A stretch of 64,000 nt of DNA from Tridacna crocea (Eukaryota; Mollusca; Bivalvia; Cardiida; Cardiidae). The stretch is taken from positions 28,962,296 to 29,026,295 of the forward strand of contig OX031068.1 of NCBI GenBank assembly GCA_943736015.1, written 5' to 3'. The notes below the pieces were generated by a model that had not been told where the DNA came from, did not search any database, and saw only the letters and a program-made list of their open reading frames with translations. How positions within the stretch are numbered: the first letter of the stretch is position 1; each line of letters starts with the position of its first letter. This document shows positions 61,501 through 64,000 of the stretch, piece by piece. Position numbers and translations under genes: made by a program.

Positions 61501-64000
61501 TCCTCCGCATAGCAATGTATTGCAGTAATATGGCATGCACAAGCAATGTAAGGAAAATTCCATCTGGTTGTGAGGCAGGTGCACTTTGCCTGGGTAAATT
61601 GTGTGCAGGAACAACAGTTCCTGTTTCTGCCTTCAATTGAAGTTTGATTATAAAAACTGGTATTTTCGTTTGTCATAATCATGAAATATCGAAAAATATT
61701 TCATTAAAATTTCTCGACCACCTGCCAGTAAGCATGAAATAGTTCAATTGTACTGGTAATGTTTGATTATTCTTTCACATGATTGTACTGGTTAATATTT
61801 CCTTAAGCCTTTACCACAGGGTCCAAAGTTTAAATGATCCTGAAGAAGAAAGCTTGTGGACACAGTGTGGGAAAAGGAGAAAATGCTGGTAACCAGCATT
61901 TTCTCCTTTTCCCACAATGTTTTCTAACCTTTCAAACAGAAAACCTCAACATTCAAGCAACTATATTATTAGTCTTCTGTAGATGCTTTCAAAATGGTCA
62001 AGTGTAGAATGTTGTCAAGAAATTGCTGAAAGCAAGCTATCTAATGGCTCAATGGACTTATCATTTGTCCTAGTATCATTGTTGTTTAGTTGTTCCTTAA
62101 TCACACAACATTTGCTGTTGACAAATTGGGATGGAATAAAGTCAAGGTGGATGAAACTCTAAACCCGGTGTTGAAGAGAATGCAGGATAAACAGGTAGAG
62201 TGGAAAATGCATGGGCCATGCACTGGCAAAAATTGCGATTAACTCTTCACCATACAATCCTGACTTTGAATGACCCTTAGAAAAGAAAGCTTTTGAAAAC
62301 ATTGAGGAAAAAGAGGGAAACTGTTGGTAACCAGCATTTTGTTCTTTTCCAACAATGTTTTCTATCCTTCACAAAACAAATTTCAAATTTTCAGTCACTT
62401 TTATTTTGTCATCTGAAAACGCTTTTGATTTGGACAAGCCAAAAATATTGTCTTTTGGTAATGAGTTAAACCAGGCAAAAAATATCACATGATAATAGAT
62501 CTATAAAATCTGTTTAGTCTAATAAATTAGCTGGATCTCAACTCTTTACCAAACGACAAAATTTAGACTAGCCCAAATTTAAAGCATTTGCAGACGACAA
62601 AATAAATGGGAATCAAAATAGGAATTTGATTTGGGAAGGGTAGAAAACCTTGTGGGAAAAGGAGAAAATGCTGGTTACCAGCATTTTCTCCTTTTCCCAC
62701 AATGTTTTCAAAGGCCTTTCTTTCTCAGGGTCGTTAAAAGTTGGCATTGTGTGGTGAAGAGTTAAGATAGAACGATCCTACCCCATTCTAAAAGCTTTGA
62801 CCCTTGTCGGCTTGCCCAGACTGTGCACTGACTATGCAGGCATAAAATACATGAATTGAAAAGAAGTGTGAAGTGTGAAGCTCATGAAATTGCAAAAATT
62901 TCCACAACAAAAAAAATTTTATTCAGCCCTTTAATTTTCAACCTTGTTTATAGCCAGCCATTGTTCTGACCATTATTGAGAAAGGCTGATGAAATATCTT
63001 TCATTTCACATGATTTTACTGAAAGGGTTAGATATCTATTGATAGATTCTATATTTAAATCACTCTATTTCTTCCTTTGGTATTTTAAATCTATGATTTT
63101 GTGATACCGGAGATTCTATCAGTCAAAAATTATGTGTTTCTCAATCTATTTTTCAGGGGCAAATGCGAATAAGTGCTTATTTCCAACCAGAAATTTACAT
63201 GCAGCCGGCAAAGATGAAAAGCAAGAGACTGCAGAATGTCGTTAACAAGTTTCTGAATCCTGATGCTGCTGAAGTGGAAACAAGTAATACAGAAAAAGAT
63301 GACAAAAATATGGCTAAAGTGAAAGGTAAAACTGGGAGGCAAAAGAGAGGAAAGAAAACTGCTGCAATACAAAACACTGAAGCTCAACAAAGTAATGATT
63401 TTCAGGAAGAAAAATATGATACTATAGATAAAGTAGATGATCCTACAGGTGAAGAACAAGTTGATGACAAATCTAGTAATGATAGTTCTAAAGTGAAAAA
63501 GGATAATGATCCACAGGACAATGTTCAGAATATAAAATCTGCCAAAGGAATGTCAGTCTCAAGTACGAGAAATCTAAGAACTAAATCTAGAAGTGAAAAA
63601 TATGTAGAAGAAAGTGGTTCTTCATCAGAAGCAGACAGTGTGGATTCATCAATTGATTCTGGTTCTGAGGACGATGACAATGTTATTGAGGCCAGCTTAG
63701 ATGTATCAGAGATACTTGGACTGAAAATGGACTCTAATTTGATACGAAATGATGACAGTGTCATAGACAAAATTATGGGTACAAATTGGATGCAAAATGA
63801 TAGAAAGGTTAAGAGCAAAGGTAAAGTTGAAACGCCATCTACTAGTCAGAGAGTTTTTGTGTCTGGTTTGAATGTTGATGAGATTATGAAGTTAGACACT
63901 GGGTCAAGTGAAAGTCCACAAGAAATAGATGAGGAAAATGCTTTAGAGAGATGGAACTTTAACTCAAAAGATAGCAAAGATCTTCAATCTAGTGCTAAAG
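37507..64000 (+). CDS. ERCC5: XPG/ERCC5 DNA repair endonuclease, coding exons 1-16, 3' end beyond the window
   Basis: XPG makes the 3' incision in nucleotide excision repair and is a TFIIH partner in transcription-coupled repair; it is a FEN1-superfamily nuclease in the nucleus. Exons: 37507-37594, 38707-38882, 39816-40024, 41146-41215, 42729-42872, 44038-45379, 46712-46833, 48965-49522, 53412-53474 (possibly optional), 56837-56956, 57541-57728, 58533-58703, 59706-59794, 60513-60615, 62110-62194 and 63157 onward. All phases agree, giving about 1457 codons to the window edge; human XPG has 1186, so the acidic spacer and C-terminus are longer here. The N block (Asp30, Asp77) and I block (Glu980, Glu982, Asp1001, Asp1003, Asp1052) keep every catalytic acidic residue. 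A UIM-like motif sits in the spacer and a PIP box near residue 1178. The ATG has A at -3 and G at +4, preceded by a possible acceptor at 37476, so a 5' UTR exon probably lies upstream. Introns are filled largely with MITEs. Confidence 0.95.
37609..37839 (-). repeat. TTAA foldback MITE at the start of ERCC5 intron 1
   Basis: The left TTAA is 15 bases after the exon; right tip GGTAAAGAGTCAA. Confidence 0.88.
37885..38010 (+). repeat. tRNA-derived SINE, family 1
   Basis: A box TGTAGCTCAGTGATTAG and B box GGTTGTGGATTCGATACCC at normal spacing, then CAGTTGTAGCAAAC; too degenerate for a functional tRNA. Confidence 0.72.
38230..38400. repeat. Dispersed repeat with GCATCTGCAAAAAATA head
   Basis: AAGCTTAATGCATCTGC, then CAGGTCAGCCTGTGC / GCTCAGGCTGACC inverted words; relatives at 3310-3425 and 7935-8110. 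Confidence 0.55.
38461..38659 (+). repeat. TTAA foldback MITE lacking the right stem
   Basis: Breaks at GCTGG, then CTTCTTCCTCAG of arm B; hairpin impossible. Ends 47 bases before ERCC5 exon 2. Confidence 0.85.
38707..38882 (+). CDS. ERCC5: ERCC5 exon 2: N-block catalytic aspartates
   Basis: Acceptor TATATTTCAG. Residues 30-88 include D30[14 protein letters not shown], then [18 protein letters not shown] with Asp77, and end KKQTL at CTG|GTAAAA. Asp30 and Asp77 fall at the same residue numbers as in human XPG. Confidence 0.95.
38922..39110 (-). repeat. TTAA foldback MITE, right stem deleted
   Basis: Left stem ends GAAAATGC, then unrelated bases, then arm A reversed. Confidence 0.7.
39110..39332. 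repeat. TTAA foldback MITE, strongly decayed
   Basis: Retains CTGGTAACCAGCATTTTTTA, GACCAGTCTAAAAT and the end GTGAAGGGTTAA. Confidence 0.5.
39450..39569 (+). repeat. TTAA foldback MITE, right half
   Basis: Right stem onward, ending GTGTGGTAAAGAGTTAA. Confidence 0.7.
39816..40024 (+). CDS. ERCC5: ERCC5 exon 3
   Basis: Acceptor GATTTTACAG, then [19 protein letters not shown], a basic helix continuing the N block, and [15 protein letters not shown]; the last Arg is split at AAGAG|GTTTGA. The [10 protein letters not shown] stretch matches the DDLYVLPPL region that starts the spacer in the human protein. Confidence 0.9.
40075..40312 (+). repeat. TTAA foldback MITE, internally duplicated
   Basis: Two blocks with GGGATTTGTACC / GGAATTTGTATC and two left stems follow one another; no right tip. 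Confidence 0.6.
40313..40530 (+). repeat. TTAA foldback MITE
   Basis: Left TTAA clear, right tip lost (GTGTATTTTGTCC). Confidence 0.8.
40622..40848 (+). repeat. TTAA foldback MITE
   Basis: Left tip TAACTCTTTAACAAATG; right stem has an insertion (TTTTTCTTTTCCATTTTCC). Confidence 0.78.
40889..41119 (+). repeat. TTAA foldback MITE upstream of ERCC5 exon 4
   Basis: Complete; stem with CCCACAAAATG. Carries AAAATAAACTT in sense. Confidence 0.9.
41146..41215 (+). CDS. ERCC5: ERCC5 exon 4
   Basis: Short exon, acceptor TTTTCTAACAG, reading [20 protein letters not shown] and MIE, donor GAG|GTAAGT. Charged coiled-coil-like sequence. Two flanking MITEs crowd the exon; the one upstream ends 26 bases before it. 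Confidence 0.88.
41471..41955. repeat. Foldback MITE (relative of 1006-1203) interrupted by a SINE
   Basis: GGGCCAGCATTCGCCAACC starts the element; its inner arms (AGTAACACAACTTCTGATTG and complement) lie after the insertion at about 41549-41870. Confidence 0.75.
41549..41870 (-). repeat. tRNA-derived SINE, family 4
   Basis: Same body (CTTTCCAGGAGTTTCTTTTA) and boxes; TATTTGAA flanks both sides of the insertion into the foldback. Confidence 0.72.
42005..42066 (-). repeat. TTAA foldback MITE, arm A fragment
   Basis: TTTTGTCATCTATAAATGC to GTCGTGTAGTTAA. Confidence 0.55.
42290..42405 (-). repeat. TTAA foldback MITE, decayed
   Basis: TTAAGCTTTGCCAAATAATAC, then core GCTTGTAACCAGCAATTTC. Confidence 0.55.
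42431..42604 (+). repeat. TTAA foldback MITE, centre deleted
   Basis: Left stem GTGGGAAAAGG joins directly to arm B. Confidence 0.8.
42729..42872 (+). CDS. ERCC5: ERCC5 exon 5
   Basis: Acceptor TTGTCTTTTCAG; reads [20 protein letters not shown] and [16 protein letters not shown], ends CCATCA|GTAAGT in phase 0. The block ESEDFxSLPxEIxHEI is highly conserved in animal XPG just before the acidic spacer. Confidence 0.93.
42898..43116 (-). repeat. TTAA foldback MITE in ERCC5 intron 5
   Basis: Starts 26 bases after exon 5; both TTAA ends intact. Confidence 0.88.
43113..43340 (+). repeat. TTAA foldback MITE, excellent copy
   Basis: Shares TTAA with the previous, oppositely oriented copy, so the two could pair in RNA; CACTGTGGG stem. 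Confidence 0.92.
43345..43650 (+). repeat. tRNA-derived SINE, family 1
   Basis: GATTTGATTCTCGGTTGCAG, then the body GAGAAAAGTAGTGGGTGGC and GGAAAGAAAAGTTGTGTCAG. Confidence 0.72.
43650..43792 (-). repeat. TTAA foldback MITE, decayed
   Basis: GACCAGCAATCTC centre and the end GTGAAGGGTTAA. Confidence 0.5.
43789..44016 (+). repeat. TTAA foldback MITE before ERCC5 exon 6
   Basis: Complete; ends 21 bases before the exon, inside the normal branch-site region. Confidence 0.9.
44038..45379 (+). CDS. ERCC5: ERCC5 exon 6: long acidic spacer exon with a UIM-like motif
   Basis: 447 codons (residues 230-676). It opens [19 protein letters not shown] and soon reads [15 protein letters not shown], both conserved XPG blocks. 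The rest is low-complexity, rich in Glu, Asp, Lys and Ser, as expected of the disordered spacer that binds TFIIH. Residues about 467-484 (44749-44799) read [17 protein letters not shown], a good match to a ubiquitin-interacting motif (acidic run, then Ala-x-x-Ser). The exon ends GAGG|GTATAT; the one-base overhang matches exon 7. A MITE fragment begins about 20 bases into the intron and read-through would add a short nonsense tail. Confidence 0.93.
45399..45617 (-). repeat. TTAA foldback MITE at the start of ERCC5 intron 6
   Basis: CAACCCTTAACCACACA tip about 20 bases after exon 6; right arm decayed. Confidence 0.75.
45640..45830. repeat. TTAA foldback MITE remnant
   Basis: AGTAGGAAAAGGAGAAAATCC and CAGCAGATGCC stems remain. 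Confidence 0.45.
45889..46116 (+). repeat. TTAA foldback MITE
   Basis: Complete CATTACC-type copy; stem foot AATATTGTTGG. Confidence 0.9.
46143..46366 (+). repeat. TTAA foldback MITE
   Basis: Loop AATGGTAACAAAC; right tip GATAAAGGGTGTTA; a SINE follows at once. Confidence 0.78.
46368..46575 (+). repeat. tRNA-derived SINE, family 3
   Basis: TTAGCTTAGTAGTTAAGGTA and ACAGTTCGAATCCTGTCC boxes. Confidence 0.75.
46712..46833 (+). CDS. ERCC5: ERCC5 exon 7
   Basis: Acceptor TGTATTTTCAG; reads [20 protein letters not shown] and ends SSSKQQ at CAG|GTAGAA. The acidic-hydrophobic DDLIEV resembles the SFIEV segment of the human spacer; acidic-aromatic segments of this kind are candidates for TFIIH p62 contact, which is an inference here. 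Confidence 0.85.
46883..47103 (-). repeat. TTAA foldback MITE
   Basis: Complete apart from the right TTAA. Confidence 0.85.
47105..47275 (-). repeat. TTAA foldback MITE, decayed
   Basis: CCCTCAGAAAGAAGGC, then shortened stems and GCAAATGCTTTCAATATGG. Confidence 0.6.
47279..47594. repeat. Tandem duplication of 158 bp carrying MITE sequence
   Basis: GGTTTTCAATATTGTATGAA starts at 47279 and again at 47437, each followed by the same MITE arm B and palindrome. Confidence 0.8.
47304..47436 (-). repeat. TTAA foldback MITE, left copy of a tandem duplication
   Basis: Palindrome complete; arm A replaced by the start of the next duplicated unit. Confidence 0.85.
47462..47694 (-). repeat. TTAA foldback MITE, right copy of a tandem duplication
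   Basis: Same flank as the previous copy (TATGAATATACTTAACCC) but full length. Confidence 0.9.
47854..48082 (-). repeat. TTAA foldback MITE
   Basis: Complete CATTA-type copy, loop GGTAACC. Confidence 0.92.
48093..48318 (-). repeat. TTAA foldback MITE
   Basis: Right stem T-rich (ACTATTTTTTTC); end TTGA. Confidence 0.82.
48405..48625 (+). repeat. tRNA-derived SINE, family 1
   Basis: TGTAGCTCAGTGATTAGCC head, body GAGAAAAGTAGTCAGTGGC. Confidence 0.72.
48633..48861 (+). repeat. TTAA foldback MITE, excellent copy
   Basis: Near twin of the copy at 43113 (CACACGAGAAAATTTT left tip), about 105 bp before ERCC5 exon 8. Confidence 0.93.
48965..49522 (+). CDS. ERCC5: ERCC5 exon 8: second spacer exon with an internal Ser-Glu-Val-Ser-Gln-Val repeat
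   Basis: 186 codons after the acceptor TTTATATTGCAG. Very acidic and Ser/Lys-rich. At about 49368-49420 the codons repeat [17 protein letters not shown], a short in-frame tandem repeat that is a likely length-polymorphic site. Ends YQAMDE at GAG|GTAAGT, phase 0, with a MITE starting 16 bases into the intron. Confidence 0.88.
49539..49768 (-). repeat. TTAA foldback MITE at the start of ERCC5 intron 8
   Basis: Begins 16 bases past exon 8. Confidence 0.92.
49933..50116 (+). repeat. TTAA foldback MITE, centre deleted
   Basis: Stem stops at GTGGGAAAAGGATC and joins arm B. Confidence 0.85.
50225..50445. repeat. Decayed TTAA foldback MITE remnants
   Basis: CCTTTACTCTTTAGCAAAC at the left and a palindrome-free copy from about 50309 ending TATGGTAAAGAG. 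Confidence 0.5.
50745..50950 (-). repeat. TTAA foldback MITE, decayed
   Basis: GACCCTTTATCCTATAATCCC and GCTGGTATCCAGC remain. Confidence 0.6.
51088..51192 (+). repeat. TTAA foldback MITE, deleted to 105 bp
   Basis: Only the outer arms remain between two TTAA. Confidence 0.75.
51249..51480 (+). repeat. TTAA foldback MITE
   Basis: Complete; loop GGTTTTGCAGC. Confidence 0.9.
51477..51711 (-). repeat. TTAA foldback MITE with loop duplication
   Basis: The centre reads GGTAACCAGTAACCAGC, a seven-base slip at the symmetry axis; right end TTTAT. Confidence 0.9.
51742..51936 (+). repeat. TTAA foldback MITE, right tip replaced by the next copy
   Basis: Loop deleted (ATACTGGTGCATTTTC); arm B stops at CAGGGTCATTAA. 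Confidence 0.8.
51935..52123 (+). repeat. TTAA foldback MITE, left stem deleted
   Basis: Arm A runs straight into GGTAACCACCATTTTC, so the break is at the axis. Confidence 0.83.
52249..52477 (+). repeat. TTAA foldback MITE
   Basis: Complete, right tip GGTAATGGGTTAA. Confidence 0.9.
52550..52755 (+). repeat. TTAA foldback MITE, right stem deleted
   Basis: AATACTGATT, then CAAAAAGCTTC of arm B. Confidence 0.82.
52841..53034. repeat. Foldback repeat with AGAGGGAGTGATT ends, perfect inner arms
   Basis: Inner arms 52909-52940 and 52944-52975 (CCTATGTTGTGGGTACTC and complement) are perfect over 32 bp with a TCT loop. Confidence 0.85.
53083..53311 (-). repeat. TTAA foldback MITE
   Basis: Complete; loop AGCTTGTAACCAGC. 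Confidence 0.89.
53412..53474 (+). CDS. ERCC5: ERCC5 candidate cassette exon (exon 9)
   Basis: 63 bases between a fair acceptor (CTCTAAACAG) and an ideal donor (CAG|GTGAGT), open in phase 0 on both sides, reading [21 protein letters not shown] in two parts. Skipping it joins exon 8 to exon 10 in frame as AMDE-WNIRG, which resembles the HEWQDIN continuity of the human protein better than inclusion does. It may be an alternative or lineage-specific exon, or a false one. Confidence 0.4.
53949..54032. repeat. 27-bp minisatellite, three units
   Basis: GAACATTGAATTCRYTTTCG with GCTARTGA, period 27. Confidence 0.85.
54370..54960. other. GC-richer block in ERCC5 intron 9
   Basis: About 590 bases with many CpG and GGACA/TGTCC words, clearly unlike the AT-rich intron around it. 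Minus-strand frames of 66-82 codons run through it but show no motif I know. Possibly a decayed transposon. Confidence 0.35.
55013..55237 (+). repeat. TTAA foldback MITE
   Basis: Loop GGTCAGCAGC; tips decayed (GGTAAAGTATTGA). Confidence 0.8.
55236..55520 (-). repeat. TTAA foldback MITE, decayed, split by a SINE
   Basis: Arm B at 55236-55295; the core GGTAATCGGCATTAACTCC follows the SINE. Confidence 0.55.
55298..55415 (+). repeat. tRNA-derived SINE, family 3, partial
   Basis: GACCACTCCTTAATGCATAG to GGTTATGGTATTGGTC; lacks a clear B box. Confidence 0.6.
55680..55775. repeat. Small inverted repeat
   Basis: AAGATCAGACTGCACA and TGTGCAGTCTGATCTT flank GAA; a weak relative lies at 27745-27800. 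Confidence 0.7.
55840..56068 (-). repeat. TTAA foldback MITE, excellent copy
   Basis: CCCATTACCACAC / GGTAATGAG tips. Confidence 0.92.
56278..56341 (-). repeat. TTAA foldback MITE, arm A fragment
   Basis: GGTTGTCTGCAAATGCATTC to CCTAAAGGGTAAA. Confidence 0.55.
56500..56726 (+). repeat. TTAA foldback MITE before ERCC5 exon 10
   Basis: Complete except for the left TTAA. Confidence 0.86.
56837..56956 (+). CDS. ERCC5: ERCC5 exon 10: entry to the I block
   Basis: Acceptor TCTCACTGTAG; reads [20 protein letters not shown] and [12 protein letters not shown], matching the coiled helix that precedes the XPG internal nuclease domain. 40 codons, phase 0, donor CAG|GTAAAG. Confidence 0.92.
56957..57540 (+). 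other. ERCC5 intron 10
   Basis: AT-rich intron with poly-T runs and a T/G tract at 57101-57129; no MITE recognised. Confidence 0.5.
57541..57728 (+). CDS. ERCC5: ERCC5 exon 11: I-block catalytic exon
   Basis: Acceptor GGTTACTAG; reads [20 protein letters not shown] with catalytic Glu980 and Glu982, then [14 protein letters not shown] with Asp1001 and Asp1003, ending at the split Arg in TTTAG|GTTTGTG. Confidence 0.96.
57827..58180 (+). repeat. TTAA foldback MITE, decayed, with a foldback inserted in its left arm
   Basis: Left tip TTAACTCTTGACCAAAC, then an inserted foldback, then ACCAAACTACAAATTTTTAC continues arm A. Confidence 0.75.
57844..57963. repeat. 120-bp foldback inserted in a MITE arm
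   Basis: Ends CATAGGGGT and ACCCCTATG-like, inner GACTATAATAC / ATATAGTC; ACCAAAC is duplicated at 57837-57843 and 57964-57970. Confidence 0.8.
58225..58453 (-). repeat. TTAA foldback MITE before ERCC5 exon 12
   Basis: Complete; loop AACTGGTAACCAGT. Confidence 0.9.
58533..58703 (+). CDS. ERCC5: ERCC5 exon 12: I block, catalytic Asp and helix-two-turn-helix
   Basis: Acceptor TCACTAAACAG; reads [16 protein letters not shown] (Asp1052) and [20 protein letters not shown], the metal-binding Asp and the DNA-binding H2TH element. Ends CTGAG|GTATGT inside Arg. Confidence 0.96.
58840..59235 (-). repeat. SINE family 1, interrupted by SINE family 2
   Basis: 58840-58963 and 59187-59235 are the two parts, e.g. 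ATTCCTGGCTTTTTCTAAC and CTCAACCAGATATCAG. Confidence 0.68.
58964..59172 (+). repeat. tRNA-derived SINE, family 2, with target duplication
   Basis: A box GAGGTAGAGCGTCGGCCTC, B box GAGTTCGATACCC; flanked by AGAGGTAAGAGGTG (58950-58963) and AGAGGTAAGAGATG (59173-59186). Confidence 0.82.
59236..59410 (-). repeat. SINE family 4, partial
   Basis: GTGGAAGAGAAATAAATCC and GAACCCATGATCCCCTG. Confidence 0.6.
59453..59680 (-). repeat. TTAA foldback MITE before ERCC5 exon 13
   Basis: Complete; ends 25 bases before the exon. A fragment of another arm A (59424-59456) abuts it. Confidence 0.9.
59706..59794 (+). CDS. ERCC5: ERCC5 exon 13
   Basis: Acceptor ATTTTTCTAG; reads [20 protein letters not shown] and KLRDLEIKE plus one base, donor GAAG|GTAAAT. 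EWW follows the H2TH in XPG proteins. The preceding MITE ends 25 bases before this exon. Confidence 0.93.
59936..60045 (+). repeat. SINE family 4, partial
   Basis: GTACTGGTAAAAGAAACTCC and GGAAAGCATGGATAGG, complement of the family body. Confidence 0.6.
60082..60314 (-). repeat. TTAA foldback MITE
   Basis: Complete; loop GGTGACC; right end GGGTGAA. Confidence 0.88.
60513..60615 (+). CDS. ERCC5: ERCC5 exon 14, ending at a U12-type AT-AC donor
   Basis: Acceptor CCTTTTTCAG; reads [16 protein letters not shown], then [13 protein letters not shown]. There is no GT donor; the exon ends AGACA and the intron starts ATATCCTT. Reading on without splicing hits TAA within eight codons. Confidence 0.93.
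60700..60850 (-). repeat. tRNA-derived SINE, family 2
   Basis: Reversed: GAATCAAACTCGGGATC (B box) and TAGATGCTCTACCTCATGAC (A box). Confidence 0.72.
60851..60975 (-). repeat. TTAA foldback MITE, partial
   Basis: In the U12 intron; loop GGTACCC, arm A missing. Confidence 0.7.
61803..62022 (-). repeat. TTAA foldback MITE
   Basis: Good palindrome, right tip lost; ends about 70 bases before the U12 branch site. Confidence 0.83.
62110..62194 (+). CDS. ERCC5: ERCC5 exon 15
   Basis: Begins directly after the AC of the U12 intron; reads [20 protein letters not shown] and KRMQDKQ, donor CAG|GTAGAG. The FGWN-type block closes the nuclease domain. Confidence 0.93.
62239..62469 (-). repeat. TTAA foldback MITE
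   Basis: Both tips intact; stem mismatched (CATTGAGGAAAAAGAGGG). Confidence 0.88.
62538..62765 (+). repeat. TTAA foldback MITE
   Basis: Last copy; left end TCAA, loop GGTTACC. Confidence 0.91.
62770..63156 (+). other. End of ERCC5 intron 15
   Basis: AT-rich with the acceptor tract of exon 16; a weak fragment of an inverted repeat at 62800-62835, nothing else. Confidence 0.4.
63157..64000 (+). CDS. ERCC5: ERCC5 exon 16, truncated by the window end: PIP box and disordered C-terminus
   Basis: Acceptor ATCTATTTTTCAG. It opens [13 protein letters not shown]-x-x-I-x-x-Y-F is a PCNA-interacting (PIP) box at the position of QLRIDSFF in human XPG. The remaining 270 or so codons are open to the last base and are rich in Lys, Ser, Asp and Glu, with [24 protein letters not shown] acidic serine runs (candidate casein kinase 2 sites, an inference) and basic clusters such as [12 protein letters not shown] that could be nuclear localisation signals. 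The stop lies beyond the window. Confidence 0.93.

Larger units (their letters stand above)
60616..62109 (+). other. ERCC5: U12-type AT-AC intron of ERCC5 (intron 14)
   Basis: The 5' end is ATATCCTT, the consensus of minor-spliceosome AT-AC introns. The 3' end is TTCCTTAATCACACAAC: a TTCCTTAAT branch site (62093-62101) nine to ten bases before the terminal AC. Splicing CA to A restores Gln in [13 protein letters not shown] with no frame change. Inside lie a reverse SINE, a partial MITE and one good MITE copy. Confidence 0.9.

Noticed and set aside
751..62765. CRISPR-like array of regularly repeated palindromes
   Set aside because: Spacing is irregular, both orientations occur, each unit has TTAA duplications and its own arms, and the host is an animal genome.

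Overview
This is a window of AT-rich animal nuclear DNA. Coding exons are short islands with GT-AG introns, one intron looks like a U12-type AT-AC intron, and there are tRNA-derived SINEs and large numbers of foldback transposons. Repeat types such as the GGGCCCGTATTCACC foldback and the 165-bp tandem-core element resemble those common in molluscs, so a bivalve or other lophotrochozoan is my best guess. That rests on repeat style and gene content, not on a search.

Three genes are supported. (1) Positions 630-9443, plus strand: the 3' part of a gene whose first visible exon encodes the second half of a CAP-Gly (tubulin plus-end binding) domain and whose last exon ends in a serine/arginine/tyrosine-rich tail. 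At least one connecting exon is unresolved. (2) Positions 18300-29912, minus strand: a complete four-coding-exon AKAP14 homologue of 193 residues, an RII-binding anchor protein of ciliary axonemes. (3) Positions 37507 to the window end, plus strand: the XPG/ERCC5 nucleotide-excision-repair endonuclease, 16 coding exons (one of them possibly optional), about 1457 codons before the window cuts it inside a long C-terminal exon. Both nuclease blocks, all catalytic acidic residues, a UIM-like motif and a PIP box are visible. AKAP14 and ERCC5 are divergent, 7.6 kb apart.

The dominant feature is one transposon family. About 100 copies or fragments of a 225-235 bp non-autonomous element lie on both strands from 751 to 62765. 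By summing my coordinates they cover roughly 20 kb, near a third of the window. Each copy is flanked by TTAA, has tips like CCCTTTACC and GGTAAAGGG, and is built around a 66-bp near-perfect palindrome centred on GGTWACC. TTAA target duplication and CCY tips suggest a piggyBac-mobilised MITE. A SINE interrupted by a copy at 15307-15549, compared with an intact SINE at about 16095, shows the boundaries and the TTAA duplication directly. Copies sit within 8-30 bp of many splice sites of ERCC5 and AKAP14, and one may supply the AKAP14 poly(A) signal.

Other mobile DNA: a 3.07-kb element (31618-34685) with minisatellite-rich inverted ends and an 8-bp target duplication; a 165-bp tandem-core element (5848-7312); several further foldback MITEs; five SINE-like families, some nested; and a 94-bp perfect foldback between 10-bp direct repeats. 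No CRISPR array, rRNA gene or convincing functional tRNA gene was seen.
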